From an uncultured Myxococcales bacterium (lineage in GTDB: Bacteria; Myxococcota_A; UBA9042; DTJE01): a stretch of 64,000 nt of DNA. This document shows, piece by piece, positions 50,971 through 59,465 of the stretch. Positions within the stretch are counted from its first letter, which is position 1. The number at the start of each line of letters is the position of its first letter. The stretch covers positions 8,309 through 72,308 of the forward strand of contig CALJUR010000092.1 of assembly GCA_937975765.1 (NCBI GenBank). The letters run 5' to 3'. A program made the translations under genes and the position numbers. The notes under the pieces were generated by a model. That model saw only the letters and a list, made by a program, of their open reading frames with translations. It was not told where the DNA came from and searched no databases.

Positions 50971-52313
50971 GCCGCCCCGGCGCCCGGCGCGCCGCCTTCA
51001 CCGGGAATCCCCGCGTCGACGCCCCCCTGGCGCTGGTCGAGGTCCTGTCGGGCCGCTGCCGCAGCACGGACCGGGTCAACGAGGCACGATCCTCGTGGCC
51101 CGGCGATCCCCGCGACGCCGCCCTGTTCCAGGCCCTGCTGATGGGCGTCCTGCGCCACCGCATGGCTCTGGCCGCCGTGCTGCGCCCCTTCCTGCGCCGC
51201 CCGCTGGACGACGCGCCGCCCCGGGTCCGGGAGGCGCTGCTGTGCCTGGCGCTGCAGGCGCTGTACCTCCAGCGGGTCCCGGCACACGCGCGCCTGTCGG
51301 CAACAGTCGATGCCGCGAGGCAACTGGGAGGCGAGTCCGCGGCCCGCTTCGTCAACGCGGTCGGACGCGCCCTGGAACGCCGGCTGGGGGAAGGCGACCC
51401 CCGGGAGGGCCTGCCGCCCGAGGTGCTGGCGTCGGTGCCCGCGCCGCTGCTGGCCGCAATCCGCGCCGCCGACCCGGGCCCCTGGGACGATGCGTTGCTG
51501 GCCCCGCTGGCCGCGCCGGCCCCCTCCACCCTGCGCGTCAACCGGCACGTCGCCACCCGGGACGCCGCCATCGCGGACCTGGCGACGCGGGGCATCGTGG
51601 CCCGGCCGACCCCGTACGCCGCCGACGGGCTGGTGGTGGACGAAGGCACGCCGCTGGGCGACCGCTCCCTGGTCCCGCGCCTGCTGGTGCCCCAGGACGA
51701 GGCGTCCCAGCTGGTCGTCGAGGCCCTGGCGCCGCGGGACGGCGAGACGGTGCTGGACCTGTGCGCCGGCACAGGCATCAAGACGTCGCAGATCCTGGCG
51801 ATGGCGCCGGGCGCGTCGGTGCGGGCGGTGGACCTGGACGGGCGCAAGCTGGCCCGCTGCGTCGCGCTGTGCCGGGCGATGGGCCTGCCCGCCCCCGCGA
51901 CGCTGGCCGCCGATGCCCGGACCCTGGCGGACGGCGACCTGGCCGGCACCGCCGACGCGATCCTGCTGGACGCCCCGTGCACCGGCCTGGGCACGCTGGT
52001 ACGACGCCCCGAGGTCCGCTACGTGCGCCGCGGGCAGGACATCGCCGCCGCCGCCGCCCTGCAGGCGGAACTGCTGCGCGCCGCCGCCCGCCTGCTGAAG
52101 CCGGGCGGCCGGCTGGCCTACGCGGTCTGCTCGTTCACGGTCGAGGAGGGGGCCGAGGTGGTCGCCCGGGCCCTGGCCGACCGGCCCTTCCTGGCGCCCG
52201 ACCCCATCGCCATCGGCGCCCCGTTCCGGCGACCCGACGGCACGCTGGCGATCCTGCCCTGGCGGCACGGCATGGACGGCTTCTTCGTGGCGAGGCTGCG
52301 GCGTATCGTCTGA
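50967..52313 (+). CDS. rsmB: 16S rRNA (cytosine-5) methyltransferase RsmB-like
   Basis: 448 aa from GTG 50967, overlapping the upstream TGA. N-terminal NusB-like RNA-binding domain (~20-145, LFQALLMGVLRHRMALAAVL), then the SAM-dependent m5C methyltransferase domain: VPQDEASQLVVEALAP, DLCAGTGIKTSQIL (usual form AAPGGKT), DAPCTGLGTLVRRPEVRYV with the motif IV Cys, and YAVCSFTVEEGAEVV with the motif VI Cys that acts as nucleophile. RsmB methylates C967 of 16S rRNA. The loss of the usual APGGKT sequence is a mild divergence from typical members. Confidence 0.88.
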   Translation: MSRPGARRAAFTGNPRVDAPLALVEVLSGRCRSTDRVNEARSSWPGDPRDAALFQALLMGVLRHRMALAAVLRPFLRRPLDDAPPRVREALLCLALQALYLQRVPAHARLSATVDAARQLGGESAARFVNAVGRALERRLGEGDPREGLPPEVLASVPAPLLAAIRAADPGPWDDALLAPLAAPAPSTLRVNRHVATRDAAIADLATRGIVARPTPYAADGLVVDEGTPLGDRSLVPRLLVPQDEASQLVVEALAPRDGETVLDLCAGTGIKTSQILAMAPGASVRAVDLDGRKLARCVALCRAMGLPAPATLAADARTLADGDLAGTADAILLDAPCTGLGTLVRRPEVRYVRRGQDIAAAAALQAELLRAAARLLKPGGRLAYAVCSFTVEEGAEVVARALADRPFLAPDPIAIGAPFRRPDGTLAILPWRHGMDGFFVARLRRIV

Positions 52314-52322
52314 TATCGACGG

Positions 52323-52979
52323 CTACAGGTTCCCGGTCACCATCAGCAGCATCCGGGTGACGAAGTCGATCGGCCACGCCATCAGCCGTCCCGCGAACCC
52401 GATCAGCAGCGCGAACGCCAGGATCACGAACATCGGGTTGCGCTCCAGCACGGCGTACCGGCGCCCCAGCGAGTCCGGCAGCAGCCCGGCCAGCACCCGG
52501 CTGCCGTCCAGCGGCGGCACCGGGATCAGGTTGAACACCGCCAGCACGACGTTGATCTTGAAGGTCATGATCATCAGCGTCAGCACGGCCTCGGGCAGGT
52601 TCATGCCCACCACCGCCCGGAAGCCGACCGCGATCAGCAGCGCGAACAGCAGGTTGGACAGCGGGCCGGCCGCCGCGGTCAGCAGCACGCCGGTCTTCAT
52701 CCGGACCTTCCGGGTGAACCGCACCGGGTTGATGGGGACCGGCTTGGCCCACCCGAAGAAGAACCCCGATCCGGACACGATCGCCAGCAGCGGCAGCAGG
52801 ATCGTCCCGAAGACGTCGATGTGCGACATCGGGTTCAGGTTCATGCGGCCCACGCGGGAGGCCGTGTCGTCCCCCAGCGCGAACGCCGACCGGGCATGGG
52901 CGTATTCATGCACCGTCAGCGACAGGATCATCGGCACCAGGACCATCACCGCTTGCTGCAGGGTATCCAACGCGGGCAT
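52323..52979 (-). CDS. Site-2 protease family (M50) membrane metalloprotease
   Basis: 218 aa. Zinc motif HEYAH (His24, Glu25, His28) in the first helix and the third ligand Asp158 in NLIPVPPLDGS, with four to six membrane helices. This is the short, PDZ-less group of M50 proteases (Rip2-like) widespread in bacteria, which cleave membrane-embedded substrates. Convergent with rsmB and 43 bp downstream of the GH18-like gene on the same strand. Confidence 0.92.
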   Translation of the reverse strand: MPALDTLQQAVMVLVPMILSLTVHEYAHARSAFALGDDTASRVGRMNLNPMSHIDVFGTILLPLLAIVSGSGFFFGWAKPVPINPVRFTRKVRMKTGVLLTAAAGPLSNLLFALLIAVGFRAVVGMNLPEAVLTLMIMTFKINVVLAVFNLIPVPPLDGSRVLAGLLPDSLGRRYAVLERNPMFVILAFALLIGFAGRLMAWPIDFVTRMLLMVTGNL

Positions 52980-53027
52980 CCTCCGTCCCCGTCCCGGTGC
53001 TCTCCCGATGAGAGGCCGGGCGGTGTC

Positions 53028-54662
53028 TCAACGATAGGCATCGACAGGCGCGCGGTCCAGTCCCCCGCCCGCGCGGCAGCGACGGCGCAATGCCCACGCA
53101 GCCAGGAACGGCATCCACGCCAGGAAGGCCGCCGGGCCTGTCCCCGGGGACGAACCCGCACCGGCCTGGCAGCCCCCGCCGTTCCCGTCTCCCGGGCCTT
53201 CCGGTCCGTCCCGGTCGTCGGCAACCGCCTCCCCGGGGTCGTCGCCGTCCGGCGGGTCCCCGGCCAACTCCCCGGCCTCGCCGTCACCGGCCTCGTCCGC
53301 GCCCCGGATGCCCGCGCCGGTCCAGGCCCCGCCCAGCCAGCCGGGACCGTGCATCCCGTGGGTCTTCGTCCACCAGCCGCCAGACCCGTCCTCGCCCGTC
53401 GCGTCGCCCGGCTCGACGACGTCCTCGGGCGCTTCCGGCACCGCTTCCGGCACCGCCTCGGGCACCGGCTCCGGCGGATCCACCACCATCCCGAACGCCT
53501 GGTCGAGGGCGGTCCACGGCTCCGGCGAATCCTCGTCGTATCCCAGCGCCCAGTAGGCCACGCCGCCCAGGCCGCGTTCCGCCGCCAGTCCGGCCTTCGC
53601 CGCCAGCGAGTCCAGGTTCTCGCACCACAACTGGCGCCACGCGCCCGATGCCTGGTACCCGATCCACGGCGTCGAGGACGCCTCGTCCCAGCGCCACCCG
53701 CCGGCCGCCACCGCCCGCACCCCGCAGTCCGCGTAGAACCGCGCCGTCGCGTCGCCCGTCGCCGTCCCCGGCGCCACGTCGGCCTTCACCGGCCAGTCGT
53801 ACCCGTACAGCGGCAGCCCCAGCAGGAGCCGTCCCCGGTTCTCCGTTCCGCCCCACCGGTCGTAGTCGTCCAGCGTCCAGGTCAGCGACAGTTTCTCCCC
53901 CCACGTCGCCGACGACGCCAGCGGGCTGACCGGCCCGGGCTCCCCGCCGCGCCAATGGTAGTCGTACCCCATGATCACCAGGCCGTCGCTGGCCAGCGCC
54001 AACAAGTCGTAGTCGAACGCCCCGGACCAGTCGATGGGCGGCGTGTCCAGCGTCACGTACGAGACCCCGAGCGCCTGGTCCATCGCCGCCTTCAACTCGC
54101 CCACGAACGTCACGAACGCCGCCTTCGACCCGACCGGCAGCCCCTCGAAATCCACGTTGACGCCGTCGCCACCCCCCGCGACCACCGCATCCACCAGGTT
54201 CGCCACCGCCTTCGCCCGGGCCGCCGGGCTGCCCAGCAGCGCCTGCATCGTCGCCTTGTCGAAGCACGTCGCCACCAGCACCACCCGCACGCCGGCCGCG
54301 CGGGCCGCGTCCACCAGCGGGGCCAGGTCCTCCGTGCCCCAGTGCCGCGTCGTGCCCAGCGAGCCGTCGGATGCGACCGACACCCCGAAGTACGCCAGCG
54401 TCGTCAGCCGGTCCAGCCGCAGCGTCGCCGCCCCCACGCTCCAGTAGGGCAGGAACCCCAGCACCTCGACGTCGCGCGCCCGGACCGCATCGACCTCCGG
54501 CATGACCATCGACAGCCGCGGGTGCGCGTCGTAGGGCAGGTCGCGGTGCGCCTCCCACTCCGCCGCCATGCGGGAGAACCCCTGCCCGCGGGCGCCGACC
54601 GCCACGAACGTCACGGCCAGCAGCCCCGCCAGCCCCAGGATCCCGATCCGGTCCTCGCGCAT
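53028..54662 (-). CDS. Secreted GH18-like glycosidase with MYXO-CTERM-type tail
   Basis: 544 aa, ATG 54662 with CGGAGGGG six bases upstream. Signal peptide (cleavage near ARG-QGF), then a GH18 TIM barrel: VLGFLPYWSVG, RVVLVATCFDK, GDGVNVDFEG with catalytic Glu173 in the DxxxxDxE-type motif, MGYDYHWRGGEPGPVSPLAS, LLLGLPLYGYDWPV and GGVAYWALGYDEDS. GH18 proteins cleave chitin or peptidoglycan-type glycans; this one is closest to cortical-fragment/sporulation-type GH18s by motif. A Pro/Glu/Val and Asp/Gly-rich linker and the tail GGGCQAG-helix-RRR follow, as in the protein at 24045, pointing to myxosortase-type surface anchoring. Confidence 0.87.
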   Translation of the reverse strand: MREDRIGILGLAGLLAVTFVAVGARGQGFSRMAAEWEAHRDLPYDAHPRLSMVMPEVDAVRARDVEVLGFLPYWSVGAATLRLDRLTTLAYFGVSVASDGSLGTTRHWGTEDLAPLVDAARAAGVRVVLVATCFDKATMQALLGSPAARAKAVANLVDAVVAGGGDGVNVDFEGLPVGSKAAFVTFVGELKAAMDQALGVSYVTLDTPPIDWSGAFDYDLLALASDGLVIMGYDYHWRGGEPGPVSPLASSATWGEKLSLTWTLDDYDRWGGTENRGRLLLGLPLYGYDWPVKADVAPGTATGDATARFYADCGVRAVAAGGWRWDEASSTPWIGYQASGAWRQLWCENLDSLAAKAGLAAERGLGGVAYWALGYDEDSPEPWTALDQAFGMVVDPPEPVPEAVPEAVPEAPEDVVEPGDATGEDGSGGWWTKTHGMHGPGWLGGAWTGAGIRGADEAGDGEAGELAGDPPDGDDPGEAVADDRDGPEGPGDGNGGGCQAGAGSSPGTGPAAFLAWMPFLAAWALRRRCRAGGGLDRAPVDAYR

Positions 54663-54746
54663 TCGAAGCCCCTCCGGTCCGCCGCATTCTACCATCGCCC
54701 GAAGGCGCCCCCCGTTTCGTGTGCTATCCTCCCTCCGGAGGCGAAC

Positions 54747-55379
54747 GTGGAAGACAGGACATCCCCCGGGCCGTTGTTCCCGCTGCCGGCCCCGCGCCGC
54801 GAGGGCGGGATGCCGCTGGCCGAGGCGCTGGATGCCCGCCGTTCGCAAAGGCTCTTCCCGGGCCTGCCCATCGCGCTGGCGGACCTGTCCCAACTGCTGT
54901 GGGCCGCCCAGGGCCTCGTGGCGGACGGCCGCCGCCGAACGGTACCCTCGGCCGGCCAGACCTACCCGCTGGAGGTCTGGGTCGTGGCCGGGGACGTGAC
55001 CGGCCTGCCGCCCGGCACCTACCGGTACCAGCCGTGCCAGCACGCGCTGGCCCCGGTGTCCGAGGGCGATGCGCGGGCCGACCTGTTCCGCGCGACGATG
55101 GCCCAGGCCCAGGCCGCCGACGCCCCAGTCACGCTGGTCCTGGCGGCCGTCCACGACCGGACCACGGCGCGGTACGGCACGCGGGGGGTCACCTACGCGC
55201 TGCTGGAGGCCGGCCACGCCGGGCAGAACCTGTACCTCCAGGCCGCCGCGCTGGACCTCGGCACCGTCGCCATCGGCGCGTTCCGCGAGGAGGTGGTCCG
55301 CGCCGTCCTGCAACTGCCGCCCGACCAGCACCCTCTGTACCTGTTCCCGGTCGGCCGCACTCCCACTCCATCCCCTTGA
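54747..55379 (+). CDS. SagB/ThcOx-family nitroreductase-like protein
   Basis: 210 aa from GTG 54747 with GGAGG upstream. The sequence follows SagB-type flavoproteins closely: RRSQRLFPGLPIALADLSQL, LLWAAQGLV, RRTVPSAGQTYPLEVWVVAG, GLPPGTYRYQPCQHAL, YALLEAGHAGQNLYLQAAAL and LYLFPVGRTP. SagB-like enzymes are FMN-dependent oxidoreductases; some oxidise azolines in peptides, but the stand-alone short form is common without any peptide cluster. No YcaO or precursor peptide is nearby. It is followed 16 bp later by a TetR regulator. Confidence 0.9.
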   Translation: MEDRTSPGPLFPLPAPRREGGMPLAEALDARRSQRLFPGLPIALADLSQLLWAAQGLVADGRRRTVPSAGQTYPLEVWVVAGDVTGLPPGTYRYQPCQHALAPVSEGDARADLFRATMAQAQAADAPVTLVLAAVHDRTTARYGTRGVTYALLEAGHAGQNLYLQAAALDLGTVAIGAFREEVVRAVLQLPPDQHPLYLFPVGRTPTPSP

Positions 55380-55395
55380 CCCCGGAGCGAACACC

Positions 55396-56022
55396 ATGCC
55401 ATCGGACCTCAGGAAGGAACGAGACCGCGCGCGGACGGAACGGCGCCGCCAGGCCGTCCTGGACGCCGCGACCCGGGTCTTCGTGCGGCAGGGCTTCCAC
55501 CGCACGCTGATCTCCGACATTGCCAAGGAGGCGGGCGTCGGCCAGGGCACCTTCTACCGGCACTTCCCGGACAAGCGCGCGATCTTCGAGGCCGTCTTCG
55601 ACCGGTTCGTGGACTCGCTGTTCGCCGAGTTCGCCGGCATGAGCGCCAACCTGCCGAAGGACGCCCGCGAGTACCGCGACTCGTCGGTGGCCGCCATCCT
55701 GCGCGTCGCCCGAGGCCTGGAGCGGAACCAGGACCTGGCCAAGATGCTGATGCGCGAGACGCCCGCCGTCGATGCCGTGCTGGAAGACAAGCTGGCCGCG
55801 CTGCAGGACGGCTTCGTGATGCTGGCGAAGTCGTTCCTGGACCACGCCGTCGCGAACGGGTTCGCCCGTCCCTGCGACACGCAACTGGAGGCCCAGGCCA
55901 TCGTCGGCATCGGCACCTCGATGGCCCACCTGTGGTGGTGCGGCCGCGCCCCGGACGTCACGCTGGACCAGCTGGTCGAGCAGCTGGTCGACTTCGCCTT
56001 CCTGGGCATCCTTTCGCGCTGA
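55396..56022 (+). CDS. TetR/AcrR family transcriptional regulator
   Basis: 208 aa. N-terminal helix-turn-helix (RRQAVLDAATRVFVRQGFHR, TLISDIAKEAGVGQGTFYRH, FPDKRAIFEAVFDRFVDSLF) and a ligand-binding C-terminal domain. Co-directional with the SagB-type gene upstream and 135 bp before the SDR gene; it is likely to control one or both. The promoter at 56102-56130 with nearby GACG/CGTC half-sites is a candidate target. Confidence 0.92.
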   Translation: MPSDLRKERDRARTERRRQAVLDAATRVFVRQGFHRTLISDIAKEAGVGQGTFYRHFPDKRAIFEAVFDRFVDSLFAEFAGMSANLPKDAREYRDSSVAAILRVARGLERNQDLAKMLMRETPAVDAVLEDKLAALQDGFVMLAKSFLDHAVANGFARPCDTQLEAQAIVGIGTSMAHLWWCGRAPDVTLDQLVEQLVDFAFLGILSR

Positions 56023-56101
56023 GACTCAGGCAACCCCCGGCCCTCCACCGTCGCCGTTATCCAGTCGTGTCGCCCACTTCGACGCATCGCGTCAAATGAG
56101 A

Positions 56102-56130
56102 TTGACGAGTCCGTCCGTTTCGGATATTCT
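56102..56130 (+). promoter_or_regulatory. Promoter of the SDR operon
   Basis: TTGACG (56102-56107), 17-nt spacer, TATTCT (56125-56130), a strong sigma70 match. CGACGCATCGCGTCAA just upstream (56081-56096) may be an imperfect operator. Confidence 0.65.
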
Positions 56131-56157
56131 TGTTCTGTCAGATGGTTGGAGTCGTCC

Positions 56158-57036
56158 ATGAAACTTCCCTGGTCCCGCCCCTCGGACGTTCACACGGGCG
56201 CCAGCGTCCTGATCACCGGCGCGGCGAACGGCATCGGCCGGTGCGCCGCCACCGAGTTCGGCATGGCGGGATGCACCCTCTTCCTGACCGACCGGGATGC
56301 CGCCTCGCTGGACAAGGCCGCGGACGAACTGCGCGCGACGGGCGTCACCGTCCACACGCGCGCCGTGGACATCTCCGACCGCACCGCCGTGGAGGCCTGC
56401 GTCGCGTGGGTGGAGGACGCCGCCGGGTCGCTGGACGTCCTGGTCAACAACGCCGGCATCGGCTACTCCGGGCCGCTGGCGTCCACGACCATCGAGACGT
56501 GGCGCCGGCTGGTCGAGATCGACCTGATGGGCGCCCTGTACCACGCCCACGCCTTCCTGCCGACCATGCTGTCGCGAGGCCGCGGCACGATCGTCAACGT
56601 CTCGTCCGGCCAGGCGTTCTTCCGGCTGCCGACCTGGGGCGCCTACGCGGCGATCAAGGCGGCGCTGGGCGCGTGGTCCGAACTGCTTTCGTTCGAGATC
56701 GCCCCGGCCGGCGTGCGGGTGGTGACGGTGTACCCGTTCATGGTGGACACCGGCTTCTACAAGGGCATTGACGCGGGAGACACCCTGCTGTCCCGGCTGT
56801 CGATGAAACTGGTGCCGTACTACTCGATGAAACCCGAGGCGGTCGCGCGGGTGCTGTTCGAGGCGGCGCGGGACGGCCGGCGCGTCGAGATGGTCCACCC
56901 CGCGAACCTGGTCGGGTTCTACTCGCGCCTGCTCCCGCCCATCGCCAGCCTGGTGACCCGGGTCTCGACGAGGCTGCTGGCCGGCGATGCCGCCACACAC
57001 CCGGCCGCCCAACCCGCGCACGGAGGTGCCGCATGA
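56158..57036 (+). CDS. Short-chain dehydrogenase/reductase
   Basis: 292 aa from ATG 56158 (TTGGAG upstream). Classical SDR: cofactor motif TGAANGIG (residues 20-27), NNAG near residue 97, Ser149/150, and catalytic Tyr163-x3-Lys167 (YAAIK). The Asp45 after the second strand favours NAD(H). The C-terminal ~60 residues extend beyond the typical length and are amphipathic (LLPPIASLVTRVSTRLLAG), as in membrane-associated SDRs acting on lipids or sterols. The stop overlaps the next start (ATGA). Confidence 0.92.
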   Translation: MKLPWSRPSDVHTGASVLITGAANGIGRCAATEFGMAGCTLFLTDRDAASLDKAADELRATGVTVHTRAVDISDRTAVEACVAWVEDAAGSLDVLVNNAGIGYSGPLASTTIETWRRLVEIDLMGALYHAHAFLPTMLSRGRGTIVNVSSGQAFFRLPTWGAYAAIKAALGAWSELLSFEIAPAGVRVVTVYPFMVDTGFYKGIDAGDTLLSRLSMKLVPYYSMKPEAVARVLFEAARDGRRVEMVHPANLVGFYSRLLPPIASLVTRVSTRLLAGDAATHPAAQPAHGGAA

Positions 57037-57548
57037 ACGCCCTTTCCGCCGCGAAGGACCTGCTGGACCGGTTGCGCCACGGCCGGTTCGGGTTCCGACT
57101 GACCGAGGACATGTCCGGCTGGCACGAGTTCCTGCCGGGCCGGGGCCCCGAGGGCCGCCTGCCCTTCTCGTTCCACGTGGACTGGGGCGTCGACCGCCTG
57201 GGGGACTGCGTGGCGCGCGACGGCGGTCTGCACTTCGTCCAGTCGCTGGCCGGCACGGTGACGGTCGGCGGCCTGTGCGGGCCGGTCCCCTGCCAGGGCA
57301 CGCTGGATCTGCGCTACCTCGCCGACGCGCGCCTGGTCTACGACTTCACCTTCACGGCGAACGACGTGAAGTACCGGTGGGTCGGGCAGAAGGTGAACGT
57401 CCGCCCGTGGAACCTGCCCGTGTCGCACACCACCTGCTTCGGGACGCTGACCGAGGTGAAGTCGGGCCGGCTGGTTTCGCGCGGGGTGGTCCACTTCCGG
57501 CTGGCTACCGTGCCCGCGTTCGTGCTGTCCGCCCGGCCGGTGCTGTAG
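57033..57548 (+). CDS. Small protein resembling the domain attached to GMC/cholesterol-oxidase-type enzymes
   Basis: 171 aa. FRLTEDMSGWHEFL, LPFSFHVDWGVDRLGDCV, SLAGTVTVGGLCGPVPCQGT and LDLRYLADARLVYDFTFTAN follow the beta-rich module (ETMSG...) that I recall fused to bacterial GMC oxidoreductases and found next to SDRs in lipid or steroid catabolism. It starts within the SDR stop codon, so the two proteins are probably made together and may form a complex. No catalytic residues are proposed. I am moderately confident of the family resemblance only. Confidence 0.6.
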   Translation: MNALSAAKDLLDRLRHGRFGFRLTEDMSGWHEFLPGRGPEGRLPFSFHVDWGVDRLGDCVARDGGLHFVQSLAGTVTVGGLCGPVPCQGTLDLRYLADARLVYDFTFTANDVKYRWVGQKVNVRPWNLPVSHTTCFGTLTEVKSGRLVSRGVVHFRLATVPAFVLSARPVL

Positions 57549-57594
57549 CCGCGGCCCCCCCCCGGCATCCGCCTTCCCCGGCGCCCGGGCCGCG

Positions 57595-57623
57595 TTGACA
57601 CCCACCAACCCGGGGTGTAAGGT
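57595..57623 (+). promoter_or_regulatory. Promoter of the ABC transporter operon
   Basis: TTGACA (57595-57600), 17-nt spacer, TAAGGT (57618-57623). Confidence 0.7.
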
Positions 57624-57665
57624 TCGCGCGCCCGAAGGCGCCTTGCGATCCCGGGGAGGTACGAC

Positions 57666-59414
57666 ATGCGGCCGGACCGCAGCTTCACCCGCCCCTTCCT
57701 GCAAGGCCGCGCGCCGTTCACCTTCTACGACATCCCGATCGCGCTGTCCGTGGTGGCCCTGACCTGGGCCTTCGTCAGCGTCGGCCAGGGCATGACGGAA
57801 CCGGTGCTGCCCGAATCGATGGCGATCGACCTGTCGCTGCTGCACCTGCCCTACTACGCCCTTCGGTCCACGGCCCGCATGTTCATCGCGTACTCGTGGG
57901 CCCTGGCGTTCACCTTCGTCTTCGGGTCGATGGCGGCCCACAGCCGGCGCGCCGAGAAGGTCATCCTGCCGCTGATCGACATCCTGCAGTCCGTGCCGAT
58001 CCTGGGCTTCCTGGCCGTCACCGTGAACGGCTTCATGGCGCTGTTCCCCGGGTCGATGCTGGGCATCGAACTGGCCTCGATCTTCGCGATCTTCACCAGC
58101 ATGGCCTGGAACATCGTGTACGCCTTCTTCCAGTCCGTGCGCGGCATCCCGCGCGACCTGTCCGAGTCGGCCGCCATCTTCGGCCTGCGCCCCTTCCAGC
58201 GGTTCGTCCGCCTGGAGGTGCCGTCGTCGATGATCGGGCTGGTCTGGAACAGCATGGTGTCGTTCGGCGGCGGCTGGTTCTTCCTGGCCGCGTCGGAGGC
58301 GATCACGGTGCTGGGCAAGGACATCCGGCTGCCGGGCATCGGGTCGTACCTGGCGACCGCGGTGGAGGCGGGCGACTTCATGGCGATGGGCGCGGCGATC
58401 GCCGTGACACTGGTGCTGGTGGTGCTGCTGGACGTGCTGTTCTTCCGGCCGCTGCTGGCGTGGGCGCAGAAGTACCGCACGGGGGGCGCGTTCGAGGACG
58501 ACTACGAGTCCGCGGTCCTGACGGTGCTGCAGCGGTCGCGGATCGTGGAATGGTGCCAGGAGAAGATCGCGAAGCCCGTCGCCTGGTTCCTGCTGAACCG
58601 GCTGCCCGCGTTGATCCGCCCCCTGCGTGCGCCCGCCAGGGTCACCCCGGAGCAGTCCCGGACGCTGTCGGTGGGCGGCTGGGCGATTGCCGTCCTGGGG
58701 ATCCTGGTCGTGTGCGCCTGGGGCATCCGGGCGGGCCGCGCGGTCTTCCAGGGCCTGACCCCGGGGGCGCTGCTGGAGATCGTGCTGGCGGGGCTGGTGA
58801 CGCTGCTGCGGGTGATCGTGACCGTCGGGGTCGCCTCGCTGATCTGGGTGCCGATCGGCACGTACATCGGCACGCGGCCGGCGCTGGCCCGGCGGATCCG
58901 CCCGATCATCCAGATCGGCGCGGCCTTCCCGTCGAACCTGCTGTTCCCGCTGCTGGTGCTGGGATTCGTGCGGGCGGGCATCGGGATGGGCGTCGGCAGC
59001 ATCCTGCTGATGTTCGTGGCGACGCAGTGGTACGTGCTGTTCAACGTGATCGTCGGGTCGCTGTCGGTACCGGAGGACCTGCGGGAAGTGTCGAAGGTTC
59101 TGCGGCTGTCGCGGTGGCAGCGGTTCCGGACCCTGGTGGCTCCGGTGGTCTTCCCGTACTGGGTCACCGGGGCGCTGACGGCGGCGGGCGGGGCCTGGAA
59201 CGCGTCGATCGTGGCCGAGATGACGCGTTTCGGGGACGACCGGCTGGAGACTTTCGGGCTGGGCGCGTACATCGCGCGGGCGACGGTCGATGGCGACTGG
59301 CCCGGCATCGTGGCGTCGATCGTGGTGATGTGCCTGCTGGTCGTGCTGACCAACCGGCTGCTGTGGCGGCGCCTGTACCGGTACTGCGAGGAGCACTTGA
59401 GCCTGGAATCCTAG
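57666..59414 (+). CDS. ABC transporter permease, two fused permease domains
   Basis: 582 aa, ATG 57666 with GGGGAGG upstream. Two BPD-type permease domains in one chain, each with five to six helices and an EAA-like loop: SESAAIFGLRPFQRFVRLEV (~residue 170) and LREVSKVLRLSRWQRFRTLV (~residue 480), separated by a cytoplasmic linker (~270-330). This matches the NitT/TauT (nitrate, sulfonate, bicarbonate) class, where permeases are normally single-domain homodimers. No substrate-binding protein gene is nearby. Confidence 0.9.
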   Translation: MRPDRSFTRPFLQGRAPFTFYDIPIALSVVALTWAFVSVGQGMTEPVLPESMAIDLSLLHLPYYALRSTARMFIAYSWALAFTFVFGSMAAHSRRAEKVILPLIDILQSVPILGFLAVTVNGFMALFPGSMLGIELASIFAIFTSMAWNIVYAFFQSVRGIPRDLSESAAIFGLRPFQRFVRLEVPSSMIGLVWNSMVSFGGGWFFLAASEAITVLGKDIRLPGIGSYLATAVEAGDFMAMGAAIAVTLVLVVLLDVLFFRPLLAWAQKYRTGGAFEDDYESAVLTVLQRSRIVEWCQEKIAKPVAWFLLNRLPALIRPLRAPARVTPEQSRTLSVGGWAIAVLGILVVCAWGIRAGRAVFQGLTPGALLEIVLAGLVTLLRVIVTVGVASLIWVPIGTYIGTRPALARRIRPIIQIGAAFPSNLLFPLLVLGFVRAGIGMGVGSILLMFVATQWYVLFNVIVGSLSVPEDLREVSKVLRLSRWQRFRTLVAPVVFPYWVTGALTAAGGAWNASIVAEMTRFGDDRLETFGLGAYIARATVDGDWPGIVASIVVMCLLVVLTNRLLWRRLYRYCEEHLSLES

Positions 59415-59465
59415 CCCGCCCGAACACGGGGACGGATCCGGCGGGTTCGCGCAGGAGGGAGATTC

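Noticed and set aside
54747..55379. Peptide natural product (azoline) cluster around the SagB-type protein
   Set aside because: No YcaO, cyclodehydratase partner or precursor peptide is visible in the flanking genes; stand-alone short SagB-like proteins are common.
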